This document shows positions 1-8,112 of a stretch of DNA of 51,129 bases, piece after piece. The translations under genes were made by a program, and so were the position numbers. A model generated the notes under the pieces. The model did no database searches, was not told the origin of the DNA, and saw nothing but the letters and a program-made list of their open reading frames with translations. Source of the DNA: Paracoccaceae bacterium (GTDB taxonomy: Bacteria; Pseudomonadota; Alphaproteobacteria; Rhodobacterales; Rhodobacteraceae); contig JAFIEE010000005.1 of NCBI GenBank assembly GCA_020832705.1, positions 1 to 51,129 of the forward strand, read 5' to 3'. Every line of letters starts with the position of its first letter. The stretch's first letter is position 1.

Positions 1-49
1 GCGCCCTCGGGGCGTGCGGGGTGGGTGGGCGGGCGCGGCCCGAGGGCGC
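1..49. repeat. G-quadruplex repeat, copy A (window edge)
   Basis: The first 11 bases and bases 39-49 are perfect inverted copies (GCGCCCTCGGG / CCCGAGGGCGC). Between them, bases 18-33 read GGGGTGGGTGGGCGGG, a four-run G-quadruplex motif with single-base loops. About 32 bases (18-49) match, in inverted orientation and with two mismatches, the element at 39975-40015. It lies just downstream of the DMT transporter gene, so it may act in transcript ending. It may extend left beyond the window. Confidence 0.6.
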
Positions 50-91
50 TTCCGCACCCCCAACCGGTGAAGCACGGCCTGTCGGCGCCGC

Positions 92-1009
92 TCAGCGCGG
101 CGCGCGCGCCCATTGCACCGCAAGGATGCCGCCCATGATGACTGCCACGCCGATCAGGTCGAAGATCCCCAGCGCCTCGCCCAGCAGCGCCGCGGCGATG
201 GCAACGCCGAAGAACGGGTTGAGGAAATGGAAGGTCGCGGCCCGCACCGCCCCGATCCGGCCCACCAGGGCAAACCACACCCAGGTCGCCGCCAGCCCCG
301 GCACCAGCGTGGTGTATATGAAGGCCAGCACCAGCCGCCAGGACCAGGTGACCTCCCAGCTTTCCAGCGCCACCGCCGGCACCGCCAGCGCCGCGGCGCC
401 GATCAGCATCTGCAGCCCCACCACCATCAGCAGGTTCCCGCCCGTGGCCGAGGCCCCGCGCACCGCCAGCGTGGCCACGGTCAGCGCCCCCACGCCGATC
501 ACGCAGAGCGCCAGCCCGAAGCCGTCCACCCCGCCGCCCAGCCGCGCGCCCATGATCAGCGCGACCCCAGCGAATCCCGCCGTCAGCCCGCCGATGGCCA
601 GCGGGCGCAGCCGTTCGCCCAGCACCAGCCAGCTTGCCGCTGCCACCAGAAGCGGCATGGTCGAGGCGATGATGGCGGCCAGCGATGCCTCGATCGTCTG
701 CATGGCCACGAAATAGAGCCCGAGATAGAGCGCGTTCTGGCAGATGCCGAACACCGTTGTCGCGCGCCACTGCGCGCGGGTAAGCCCCCAGTCCTGGCCC
801 ATGGCGCGTGCGATGGCGATGCCGATCAGCCCCGAGATCAGGAACCGGATCGCCAGCGCCGTCAGCGGCGGCGCATCGATCACGATCATCCGTGCCGAGG
901 TGAAGGCCGAGGACCACATGAAGGCGAATGCGAGGCCCATGGCGATTGCGCGAATGTCCAAGCCTGCCTCCGGTGTCGTGGCTGCCCCTCCGGGTTCCGT
1001 TTCTGCCAT
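92..1009 (-). CDS. DMT superfamily transporter (EamA family)
   Basis: Predicted inner-membrane permease of the drug/metabolite transporter superfamily, 305 residues. It shows about ten hydrophobic segments arranged as two EamA repeats; the first begins near residue 20 (GLAFAFMWSSAFTSAR) and the second near residue 160. Substrate cannot be read from sequence; relatives export amino acids or other metabolites. The open frame extends upstream to 1147, but that N-terminus is rich in Arg and Pro and unlike a membrane protein. I chose the ATG at 1009, preceded by an AGGGG ribosome-binding site and followed by a short cytoplasmic tail. It is divergent from amn across a 140-bp gap. Its 3' end lies next to the G-quadruplex repeat at the window edge. 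Confidence 0.85.
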   Translation of the reverse strand: MAETEPGGAATTPEAGLDIRAIAMGLAFAFMWSSAFTSARMIVIDAPPLTALAIRFLISGLIGIAIARAMGQDWGLTRAQWRATTVFGICQNALYLGLYFVAMQTIEASLAAIIASTMPLLVAAASWLVLGERLRPLAIGGLTAGFAGVALIMGARLGGGVDGFGLALCVIGVGALTVATLAVRGASATGGNLLMVVGLQMLIGAAALAVPAVALESWEVTWSWRLVLAFIYTTLVPGLAATWVWFALVGRIGAVRAATFHFLNPFFGVAIAAALLGEALGIFDLIGVAVIMGGILAVQWARAPR

Positions 1010-1149
1010 AGCCCCTGGCCGGGGCAGGCGCCAGTCCCGGGGCGGTCCTGCGGGCTCTGTGCGGGCCAGCGCATGGCTTGCCAGCCCCCCGGCTTCGGTG
1101 GCAGGGTGACGCCCCGGCGCGCGCCGGACAACCCGTTGAAAGTGCACCC

Positions 1150-2631
1150 ATGACCCATCCTGATACGCTTCCTGTCCTGACCCCGCCCACCACCGGGCCG
1201 CGCCTGTTCACCGATCCGGCCGCGGCGGTGGCCCATCTGAAAGCGCTGCATGCCGAGGCGACGGGGTTTCTGGTGGAGCGGTTCAACGCGGTTGTGGCGG
1301 GCGAGGTGCCGCGAGAGCGGTTCCGCGCCTTCTATCCCGAGATCCGGATCACCACCGCGCGCTATGACGCCGCCGATTCACGGCTGGCCTTTGGGCATGT
1401 CGCCCAGCCCGGCACCTATGCCACCACCGTCACCCGTCCGGACCTGTTCCGGCACTATCTGGAACAGCAGATCGGCCTGCTGATGAAGAACCATTCGGTG
1501 CCGGTGACGGTCGGGCTGTCCGCCACGCCCATCCCGCTGCATTTCGCCATGTCGGGGCGCGGTGATGTGGCGCTGCCGCAGAACGGCGAAATGGCGCTGT
1601 CCCTGCGCGATCTTTTCGACGTTCCGGACCTGGCCACCACCAACGATGACATCGTGAATGGCGAGGGTGTGCGGAATCCGGACGGATCGACCCCGCTGGC
1701 GGCGTTCACGGCGCAGCGGGTGGATTATTCGCTGGCGCGGCTGGCGCATTATACCGCCACCAGCCCCGAGCATTTCCAGAACCACATCCTGTTCACCAAC
1801 TACCAGTTCTATGTCGACGAGTTCGAGGCTTTCGCCCGCGCGGTGCTGGCCGACCCGGACAGCGGCTATACCGCCTTTGTCGGCCCCGGCGATCATGTCA
1901 TCACCGACGCGGACGCGCCCTTGCCGCACCTGCCGCGCATGCCCCAGATGCCGACCTATCACCTGAAACGCGACCGCAGCGCCGGGATCACGCTGGTCAA
2001 CATCGGGGTGGGGCCGTCCAACGCCAAGACCGCGACCGACCATATCGCCGTGCTGCGCCCGCATGCCTGGCTGATGGTGGGCCATTGCGCGGGCTTGCGG
2101 AATTCGCAAAGTCTGGGCGATTTTGTCCTCGCCCACGCATATCTGCGCGAAGACAACGTGCTGGATGCCGATCTGCCGGTCTGGGTGCCGATCCCGGCGC
2201 TGGCGGAAATCCAGATCGCACTGCAGGACGCGGTGGCCGAGGTGACGCAGCTTGACGGCTACGAGCTGAAGAAGATCATGCGCACCGGCACCGTGGCCAC
2301 CATCGACAACCGCAACTGGGAATTGCGCGACCAGTCCGGCCCGGTGCAGCGGCTGAGCCAGTCGCGCGCCATCGCGCTGGACATGGAAAGCGCGACCATC
2401 GCGGCCAACGGATTCCGCTTCCGGGTGCCGTATGGCACGCTGCTGTGCGTGTCCGACAAGCCGCTGCACGGCGAGCTGAAACTGCCCGGCATGGCGAGCG
2501 CGTTTTACAAGACGCAGGTGGCGCGGCACCTGCAGATCGGGATCCGCGCGATGGAGCGGCTGCGCGACATGCCGCTGGAGCGAATCCACTCGCGCAAGCT
2601 GCGCAGCTTCGACGAGACCGCTTTTTTGTGA
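1150..2631 (+). CDS. amn: AMP nucleosidase
   Basis: Hydrolyses AMP to adenine and ribose 5-phosphate, regulating the adenylate pool in the cytoplasm. The 493-residue length fits the bacterial Amn family. An N-terminal regulatory domain (about residues 1-180) is followed by a nucleoside-phosphorylase-like catalytic domain. In the latter, GVGPSNAKTATDHIAVLRPH (near 286) and LMVGHCAGLR are typical, and ALDMESATIAANG (near 410) supplies the conserved nucleoside-binding Met-Glu. The frame is open from 1078; I chose the ATG at 1150, where the family-like N-terminus begins. It is monocistronic or leads into the HU gene 145 bp downstream. With purL and purF it adds to the purine theme of the window. 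Confidence 0.92.
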   Translation: MTHPDTLPVLTPPTTGPRLFTDPAAAVAHLKALHAEATGFLVERFNAVVAGEVPRERFRAFYPEIRITTARYDAADSRLAFGHVAQPGTYATTVTRPDLFRHYLEQQIGLLMKNHSVPVTVGLSATPIPLHFAMSGRGDVALPQNGEMALSLRDLFDVPDLATTNDDIVNGEGVRNPDGSTPLAAFTAQRVDYSLARLAHYTATSPEHFQNHILFTNYQFYVDEFEAFARAVLADPDSGYTAFVGPGDHVITDADAPLPHLPRMPQMPTYHLKRDRSAGITLVNIGVGPSNAKTATDHIAVLRPHAWLMVGHCAGLRNSQSLGDFVLAHAYLREDNVLDADLPVWVPIPALAEIQIALQDAVAEVTQLDGYELKKIMRTGTVATIDNRNWELRDQSGPVQRLSQSRAIALDMESATIAANGFRFRVPYGTLLCVSDKPLHGELKLPGMASAFYKTQVARHLQIGIRAMERLRDMPLERIHSRKLRSFDETAFL

Positions 2632-2693
2632 CCGGGATCGTCCTTTTGGGCGAAAAATGCGTCCGCATGCGCCAGTTTTCCGGTTTCAGGCGA

Positions 2694-2722
2694 TTGTCTA
2701 ACCGGTCCGGTTGCGGCTAGAT
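2694..2722 (+). promoter_or_regulatory. Candidate promoter with palindrome before the HU gene
   Basis: TTGTCT at 2694-2699 could be a -35 element, followed after 17-18 bases by a weak -10 (CTAGAT/TAGATG). The spacer holds a perfect inverted repeat, AACCGG-T-CCGGTT, at 2700-2712. A regulator binding there would cover the promoter. The -10 match is poor, so this is tentative. Confidence 0.3.
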
Positions 2723-2776
2723 GCCGCCTGCAACCCCAGCGCCGGGCAACAGGCGTGGACAACGCAGGAGTGACAG

Positions 2777-3067
2777 ATGACCGCAAAACCGATGACCAAG
2801 ACGCAGCTCGTTGCAGCGATTGCCGAAGGCATGGACTCCGACAAGAAGACCGCCGCCGCCGCGCTGGATGTGCTGACCGACATCATCACGCGCGAGGTTT
2901 CGGCTGGAGGGGCCGTGACGCTGCCCGGCATCGGCAAGATCGCCTGCCGCGCCCGCCCCGAGCGCCAGGTGCGCAACCCGGCCACCGGCGAGACCATGAC
3001 CAAGCCCGCCGACCGTGCGGTCAAGATGACCTTTGCCAAGGCTCTGAAGGACAGCGTCAACGCCTGA
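2777..3067 (+). CDS. HU family DNA-binding protein
   Basis: Small histone-like nucleoid protein of 96 residues that binds and bends DNA. The N-terminal dimerisation helices (MTKTQLVAAIAEGMDSDKK) and the GGAVTLPGIGKIACR strand region are HU/IHF hallmarks. The arm region carries RNPATGETM, close to the usual RNP(A/Q)TGE tip motif whose proline intercalates into DNA. The spacing and basic C-terminus (KMTFAKALKDSVNA) suit an HU-type homodimer rather than IHF alpha or beta, but I cannot assign the paralogue. Start ATG has AGGAG eight bases upstream. A possible promoter with a palindrome lies at 2694-2722, and a long stem-loop follows the stop. Confidence 0.92.
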   Translation: MTAKPMTKTQLVAAIAEGMDSDKKTAAAALDVLTDIITREVSAGGAVTLPGIGKIACRARPERQVRNPATGETMTKPADRAVKMTFAKALKDSVNA

Positions 3068-3075
3068 CGCCACCG

Positions 3076-3115
3076 GCGCAGCAGCGGCCGACCGGCTGGG
3101 CCGCTGCCACTGCGC
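3076..3115 (+). terminator. Long stem-loop after the HU gene
   Basis: GCGCAG plus CAGCGGCC (3076-3089) pairs with GGCCGCTG and CTGCGC (3099-3106 and 3110-3115). The loop is nine bases and a three-base bulge lies on the right arm. It starts nine bases after the HU stop. There is no following T-run, so it may act with Rho or as a 3' stabilising hairpin. Confidence 0.5.
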
Positions 3116-3222
3116 GGGCACGAAAGGGCGGGGTCGGCGCGCCAACGCGGCGCGCGCCTGCCCGCCGCCTCCGTTTGAGGGGATTTTCGGCAGGATCAGG
3201 GTCAGGGGCGGAGTGTGACGGC

Positions 3223-4590
3223 ATGAGCGGGGCGATGACACTGGATGGGCTGCGCGCCGCATTCGAGGCGGGCGAGATCGATACCGTGCTGGTGGCGGCG
3301 CCTGACATGCAGGGCCGGCTGATGGGCAAGCGCTTTCATGCCGCGCATTTCCTGGACAGCGGCTGGCGCGAGACGCATTGCTGCAACTACCTGCTGGCCA
3401 CGGACATGGAAATGTACACCGTGCCCGGCTACCGCTCGACCAGTTGGGAAGCGGGGTATGGCGACTATACCATGGTGCCGGACCTTGCGACCCTGCGCCG
3501 GGTGCCGTGGCTTCCGGGCACGGCGCTGGTGTTGTGCGACCTGCAGGACCACCACACCCACGCCGATGTGCCGATTTCCCCCCGCGCGATCCTGAAGCGT
3601 CAGGTGGCGCGGGCGCGCGCGCTGGGCTACGTGCCCATGGCCGCGACCGAGCTGGAGTTCTTCGTCTTCGACAACAGCTACGAGGATCTGCGCGACCGGG
3701 GCGTGAACGACCTGCGCCCGGTCTCGGGCTACAACGAGGATTACCACATCTTCCAGACCACCAAGGAAGAGCCGCTGATGCGCGCACTGCGCAACGGTCT
3801 TTTTGGGGCCGGCGTGCCGGTGGAGAACACCAAGGGCGAAGCCGAGGCCGGGCAGGAAGAGATCAACATCCGCTACGCCGACATGCTCGAGACCGCGGAT
3901 TTCCATGTGATCACCAAGCAGGCGACCAAGGAAATCGCGCATTCCCTGGGCAAGTCCGTGACCTTCATGGCCAAGTATGACCACACCCGCGCGGGGTCAT
4001 CAAGCCATGTGCACCAGTCGCTCTGGACCCTGGACGGGGCACCCGCGTTCCTGGAGCCGGGCGCCGAATACGGCATGTCGCCCCTGATGCGGCAGTTCAT
4101 GGCCGGGCAACTGGCCCATGCGCGCGAGATCACGGCGTTCCTGGCGCCCTATGTGAACAGCTACAAGCGGTTCTGCGTCGGCATGTTCGCGCCCACCAAG
4201 GCGGTCTGGTCGCTGGACAACCGCACCGCCGGGTTCCGCGTCTGCGGCGAGGGGTCGAAGGCGTTGCGGGTGGAATGCCGGATCGGCGGGGCGGACCTGA
4301 ACCCCTATCTGGCCTGCGCCGCGCTGCTGGCGGCGGGGCTTGCGGGGATCGAACAGGGGCTGGAGCTGGAGCCCGAGATGCGCGGCGACATGTATGGTGC
4401 GGCGGGCGCGCGGGAAATCCCCAGGACCCTGCGCGAGGCGGCGGACCTGCTGGAGGGCTCGGCCATGCTCCGTGCGGCACTGGGCGATGATGTGGTGGAT
4501 CATTACACCCGCGCCGCGCGCTGGGAGGTGGAAGAGCATGACCGCGTGGTCACCGACTGGGAGCGGGCGCGGCTGTTCGAGCGGGGCTGA
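3223..4590 (+). CDS. Glutamine synthetase family protein (probable gamma-glutamyl-amine ligase)
   Basis: ATP-dependent ligase of the glutamine synthetase fold, 455 residues. A beta-grasp N-terminal domain (about 1-110) precedes the catalytic domain. Visible active-site motifs are ELEFFVF (near 142), GEAEAGQEEIN, the ATP-binding HVHQSLW (near 262), NSYKRF, and VECRIGGADLNPYLA (near 349). The C-terminal adenylylation segment with its tyrosine, typical of GlnA, is not apparent. Length and motifs are closer to PuuA/GlnA4-type enzymes that join glutamate to amines. The genes directly after it encode an aldehyde dehydrogenase and an alcohol dehydrogenase, which fits a catabolic gamma-glutamylation route more than nitrogen assimilation; the substrate is an inference. 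The frame is open far upstream. I chose the ATG at 3223, where family similarity begins (MTLDGLRAAFEAGEID). Confidence 0.85.
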   Translation: MSGAMTLDGLRAAFEAGEIDTVLVAAPDMQGRLMGKRFHAAHFLDSGWRETHCCNYLLATDMEMYTVPGYRSTSWEAGYGDYTMVPDLATLRRVPWLPGTALVLCDLQDHHTHADVPISPRAILKRQVARARALGYVPMAATELEFFVFDNSYEDLRDRGVNDLRPVSGYNEDYHIFQTTKEEPLMRALRNGLFGAGVPVENTKGEAEAGQEEINIRYADMLETADFHVITKQATKEIAHSLGKSVTFMAKYDHTRAGSSSHVHQSLWTLDGAPAFLEPGAEYGMSPLMRQFMAGQLAHAREITAFLAPYVNSYKRFCVGMFAPTKAVWSLDNRTAGFRVCGEGSKALRVECRIGGADLNPYLACAALLAAGLAGIEQGLELEPEMRGDMYGAAGAREIPRTLREAADLLEGSAMLRAALGDDVVDHYTRAARWEVEEHDRVVTDWERARLFERG

Positions 4591-4591
4591 G

Positions 4592-4653
4592 GGGGCGCTG
4601 TCCCCGTCGCCCCGTTGGGGCAACTCCCCCGGAGTATTTCTGGCAAGATGAAG
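4592..4653 (+). repeat. Three-hairpin intergenic repeat, copy 1
   Basis: Begins with a GGGG/CCCC hairpin, then GTCGCCCC-gtt-GGGGCAAC, then CTCCCCCGGAG followed by TATTTCTGGCAAGATGAAG. It lies between the ligase and aldehyde dehydrogenase genes. Copy 2 at 7229-7293 has the same order of parts. The middle stem differs in sequence in copy 2 but still pairs, so the structure seems to be kept. Confidence 0.65.
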
Positions 4654-4672
4654 CAGGAGGCGCGGGGCCGGG

Positions 4673-6058
4673 ATGACGAAGATCAGGTTGATTTCGCCGG
4701 TGGACGGCTCGGTGTTCGCCAAGCGCGCGGCGCTCGGGCACGAGGCCGCCGAGGCGGCGGTGTCGCGCGCGCGGGCGGCGCAGCGGGACTGGGCGCGGCT
4801 GCCGCTGGACGCGCGGGTGGCGAAGGTGATGGCCGGCGTGGCGGCGCTGGAGGCCGAGGCCGAGGCGGTGGTGCCCGAACTGGCGTGGCAGATGGGCCGT
4901 CCGGTGCGATATGGCGGCGAATTCGGCGGCATGCGCGAGCGCGCCGATTACATGGCCGGGATCGCCGCTGCGGCGCTGGCGGAGGACGTGATCGAGGATG
5001 GCGCGCGCTTCCGCCGGGTGCTGGCGCGCGAACCGGTGGGCGTGGTCCTTGTCATCGCGCCCTGGAACTATCCCTATCTGACGGCGATGAACACGATCGT
5101 CCCGGCGCTGATCGCCGGGAATGCGGTGGTGCTGAAACATGCGTCCCAGACCTTGCTGGTCGGCGAACGGATTGCCGCGGCCATGCACCGGGGCGGTGTG
5201 CCCGAGGAAGTATGTCAGAACCTGGTGCTGGATCATGCGGTGACCGAGCATCTGATCGCCGGGCGCAATTTCGGGTTCGTGAACTTCACCGGCTCGGTCG
5301 GCGGCGGGCAGGCGATCGAGCGCGCGGCGGCGGGCACCTTTACCGGCGTGGGGCTGGAACTGGGCGGCAAGGATCCGGGCTATGTGCGCGCCGATGCCGA
5401 TCTGGACGCCGCGGTGGACGGGCTGATGGATGGCGCCATGTTCAACGCGGGGCAGTGCTGCTGCGGGATCGAGCGCATCTATGTGCACGAAAGCCTGTAT
5501 GACGCCTTCGTGGAGAAGGCCGCGGCCTGGGTGGGCGGGCTGACGCTGGGCAATCCGTTCGACGCCGAAACCACGCTGGGCCCCATGGCCAATGCCCGTT
5601 TTGCCAGGGTCGTGCGGGGGCAGGTCGCGGAGGCGGTGGCGGCGGGGGCGAAACCGCTGATCGACCCGGCGCTGTTTCCGGCCGATGACGGGGGGGCCTA
5701 TCTGGCGCCGCAACTGCTGGTCGATGTCGATCATTCCATGCGGGTGATGCGCGAGGAAAGCTTTGGCCCGGTGGCCGGGATCATGCCGGTCAGGGACGAC
5801 GCCGAGGCGATCCGCCTGATGAACGATTCGCCCTATGGGCTGACGGCCTCGGTCTGGACGGCGGACCCGGAGGTGGCAGCCGGGATCGGCGCGCAGATCG
5901 AAACCGGGACCGTGTTCATGAACCGCTGCGACTATCTGGACCCGGCGCTGTGCTGGACCGGGTGCAAGGACACCGGGCGCGGCGCGGCGCTGTCGGTGCT
6001 GGGCTATCACGCCGTGACACGGCCCAAGTCCTACCATCTGAAGAAGGTGACCGCATGA
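4673..6058 (+). CDS. Aldehyde dehydrogenase family protein
   Basis: NAD(P)-dependent oxidation of an aldehyde to the acid; 461 residues, slightly short for the superfamily. The cofactor-binding region shows APWNYPYLTAMNTIVPALIA and a GSVGGG segment. The general-base motif ELGGKDP sits near residue 229 and the catalytic cysteine motif FNAGQCCCG near 261; the second Cys after GQ is the expected nucleophile. EESFGPVAGI and NDSPYGLTASVW are the usual C-terminal motifs. Start ATG at 4673 has GGAGG about 12 bases upstream, just after the structured repeat. Its stop overlaps the next gene's start by four bases (ATGA), showing coupling to the alcohol dehydrogenase. In context it probably oxidises the aldehyde made from a gamma-glutamylated amino alcohol. 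Confidence 0.9.
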   Translation: MTKIRLISPVDGSVFAKRAALGHEAAEAAVSRARAAQRDWARLPLDARVAKVMAGVAALEAEAEAVVPELAWQMGRPVRYGGEFGGMRERADYMAGIAAAALAEDVIEDGARFRRVLAREPVGVVLVIAPWNYPYLTAMNTIVPALIAGNAVVLKHASQTLLVGERIAAAMHRGGVPEEVCQNLVLDHAVTEHLIAGRNFGFVNFTGSVGGGQAIERAAAGTFTGVGLELGGKDPGYVRADADLDAAVDGLMDGAMFNAGQCCCGIERIYVHESLYDAFVEKAAAWVGGLTLGNPFDAETTLGPMANARFARVVRGQVAEAVAAGAKPLIDPALFPADDGGAYLAPQLLVDVDHSMRVMREESFGPVAGIMPVRDDAEAIRLMNDSPYGLTASVWTADPEVAAGIGAQIETGTVFMNRCDYLDPALCWTGCKDTGRGAALSVLGYHAVTRPKSYHLKKVTA

Positions 6059-7218
6059 GCATCGAAACCGCAAACGCGCCCAGCGCCAACTGGAGCTATC
6101 CCACCGCCATCCGTTTCGGCTGCGGGCGGATCGCTGAACTGGTCGATGCCTGCCGCGCCGCTGGAATTGCGCGCCCGCTGCTGGTCACCGACCGGGCGCT
6201 TTCGGCGCTGCCGATCACCGCGCTGGCGCTGGACGTGCTGGAGCGCGGCGGCCTGGGCCGGGCACTGTTCGACGGCGTGGAGCCGAACCCGACCGAGGCG
6301 AACATGCACGCGGGGCTGGAGGTCTATCGCGCGGGCGGGCATGACGGCGTGGTCGCCTTTGGCGGCGGCTCGGCGCTGGACCTGGGCAAGATGATTGCGC
6401 TGATGGTGGACCAGCCGGTCAGCGTCTGGGACCTGGAGGATATCGGCGACTGGTGGACGCGGGCGAACGCCGACACGATTGCGCCGATCATTGCCGTGCC
6501 CACCACCGCCGGGACCGGGTCCGAGGTCGGGCGTGCAGGTGTGCTGACCGACAGCGCGACGCACCGAAAGAAGATCATCTTTCACCCCAAGCTGATGCCC
6601 GCCGTGACCATCTGCGACCCGGAGCTGACCGTGGGGATGCCTGCGGCGATCACCGCCGGGACGGGCATGGATGCGCTGGCGCATTGTCTGGAAGCCTATT
6701 GCAGCCCGCATTACCACCCGATGAGCCAGGGTATCGCGCTGGAAGGCATGCGGCTGGTGTTCGAGAACCTGCCACGCGCCCATGCCACGCCCGACGATCT
6801 GGACGCGCGGGCGCAGATGATGGCGGCGGCGGCCATGGGGGCGGTGGCGTTTCAGAAGGGGTTGGGCGCGATCCATGCGCTGAGCCATCCGGTCGGTGCC
6901 GTCTACAACACCCATCACGGCACCACCAACGCCGTGGTCATGCCCATGGTGCTGGATTTCAACCGCCCCGCGATCGAGGACCGGATGGCCCGGGCGGCGG
7001 CCTATCTGGGGATCGGGGGCGGGTTCGACGGGTTCCGCGCGGCGGTGATGGACCTGCGGCAGGCCTTTGACATCCCGCCGACGCTGGGCGCACTGGGGGT
7101 CGATGCCGCGCGGCTGGACGCGTTGACCGCCATGGCGCTGGAGGACCCGTCCTGCGGTGGCAATCCGGTGGCGCTGACGGCAGAGAACACGCGGGCGCTG
7201 TTCGAAAGCTGCCTGTAG
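6055..7218 (+). CDS. Iron-containing alcohol dehydrogenase
   Basis: Group III metal-dependent alcohol dehydrogenase of 387 residues. The NAD-binding GGGSALDLGKM and PTTAGTGSEVGRAGVLTD are present. Metal ligands are expected from the Asp in the VGMPAAITAGTGMDALAH region and the histidines of GMDALAHCLEAY and AIHALSHPVGAVYNTHHG. I chose the ATG at 6055 because it overlaps the aldehyde dehydrogenase stop (ATGA); the upstream frame to 5950 lies inside that gene. It is the last gene of the three-gene operon. If the ligase makes gamma-glutamylethanolamide, this enzyme would oxidise its alcohol group before the aldehyde dehydrogenase step. The true substrate is unknown. Confidence 0.9.
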   Translation: MSIETANAPSANWSYPTAIRFGCGRIAELVDACRAAGIARPLLVTDRALSALPITALALDVLERGGLGRALFDGVEPNPTEANMHAGLEVYRAGGHDGVVAFGGGSALDLGKMIALMVDQPVSVWDLEDIGDWWTRANADTIAPIIAVPTTAGTGSEVGRAGVLTDSATHRKKIIFHPKLMPAVTICDPELTVGMPAAITAGTGMDALAHCLEAYCSPHYHPMSQGIALEGMRLVFENLPRAHATPDDLDARAQMMAAAAMGAVAFQKGLGAIHALSHPVGAVYNTHHGTTNAVVMPMVLDFNRPAIEDRMARAAAYLGIGGGFDGFRAAVMDLRQAFDIPPTLGALGVDAARLDALTAMALEDPSCGGNPVALTAENTRALFESCL

Positions 7219-7228
7219 GGCAAAGGCG

Positions 7229-7293
7229 GGGGGGCGCTGCCCCCCGTCGCGCAAGCGCGACTCCCCCCGGAGTATTTCGGGCAAGAAAATGAA
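7229..7293 (+). repeat. Three-hairpin intergenic repeat, copy 2
   Basis: GGGGGG/CCCCCC hairpin, then GTCGCG-caag-CGCGAC, then CTCCCCCCGGAG and TATTTCGGGCAAGAAAATGAAG. It lies between the convergent alcohol dehydrogenase and RNase T2 genes, so it may also end transcription. The middle stem is compensated relative to copy 1. Confidence 0.65.
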
Positions 7294-7318
7294 GCATCAG
7301 GTGCGTTGATGCCGGGGG

Positions 7319-7963
7319 TCAGCGCGGCGGCGGCAGGCGCAGGCTGCGGCGGTCGCAGGCGCGGGCGGCAAGGCGCGCGTCGCACGGGCGCGGCGTCAGG
7401 TCCCGGGTCAGGCACAGGCGCAGCTCGTCCAGCGCGCCCTGGCGGCAGGTGAGTACGAAGCTGTCGGCGGCAAGGTCCGGATTGGCGGCGCGGATGGCGC
7501 CGTGCAGGCTGGCTGTGGCCATGCGCGGCTGATCGTCGAGCGCGGGCAGGTCGAAGCGGTCGCGCGCGTGGCGGGTCAGCGCGTAGTAGTCGCCCGCGCT
7601 CAGCCCGGTGCACCGCCCGTGCTTGTTCCACTGATGCCACGCCGACCCGCCCGAACCGAAGAGGTCGGACTCGGCGGCGGTCTGCGCGCGCGAGGGGTTG
7701 CGGTGCGGGGTCGGGCAGAATTCGGGCCAGGTGCCGTCATCATGCTGCGGCCAGAGCCCGTGCACGCCCCAGCCGACGCCCGCGCCGGGGGCGCAGGTGG
7801 GTGCGTTTCGGTCGTCGCCTTCGCGCGCGCACCAGGCAGGAACCCAGCTGATCGCCAGCACGTAATAGTCGAACGTGCCCGCCGCATCGCGCGCCGTATC
7901 GTTGGCCCGCGCGCCGGGGGGCAGCGCCAGCAGCATCAGGAACGCCATCGTGAGGGTGCGCAT
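7319..7963 (-). CDS. Ribonuclease T2 family protein, secreted
   Basis: Non-specific endoribonuclease expected in the periplasm or outside the cell; 214 residues. An N-terminal signal peptide (MRTLTMAFLMLLALPPGARA) is clear. Both catalytic signatures are present: CAS-1 WGVHGLWPQH (near 62-71) and CAS-2 HQWNKHGRC (near 107-115), each with its histidine, plus Glu/Lys in the second. Several cysteines can form disulfides. The frame is open to 8071. I chose the ATG at 7963 because it starts the signal peptide and follows AAGGAA. It is convergent with the alcohol dehydrogenase gene and divergent from trcR. A role in scavenging RNA-derived phosphate or nucleosides is plausible but not shown here. Confidence 0.9.
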   Translation of the reverse strand: MRTLTMAFLMLLALPPGARANDTARDAAGTFDYYVLAISWVPAWCAREGDDRNAPTCAPGAGVGWGVHGLWPQHDDGTWPEFCPTPHRNPSRAQTAAESDLFGSGGSAWHQWNKHGRCTGLSAGDYYALTRHARDRFDLPALDDQPRMATASLHGAIRAANPDLAADSFVLTCRQGALDELRLCLTRDLTPRPCDARLAARACDRRSLRLPPPR

Positions 7964-8112
7964 TTGTGCTTTTCCTTCGGCCCTTGCGCGCGTATAAACC
8001 GCCCATTCCCCGAAAGCGAGGATCGGCGGGTTCGCCCGCAGCCGTTTTTCCGGCGGAAGAAGGTTATGCACGCGCCCGCGACCCGGGCCCCGTCAGAGCA
8101 GGAGTTGAGCCG

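Noticed and set aside
1009-1147. N-terminal extension of the DMT transporter
   Set aside because: The extra 46 residues are Arg/Pro-rich and precede the membrane core; the ATG at 1009 has a ribosome-binding site.
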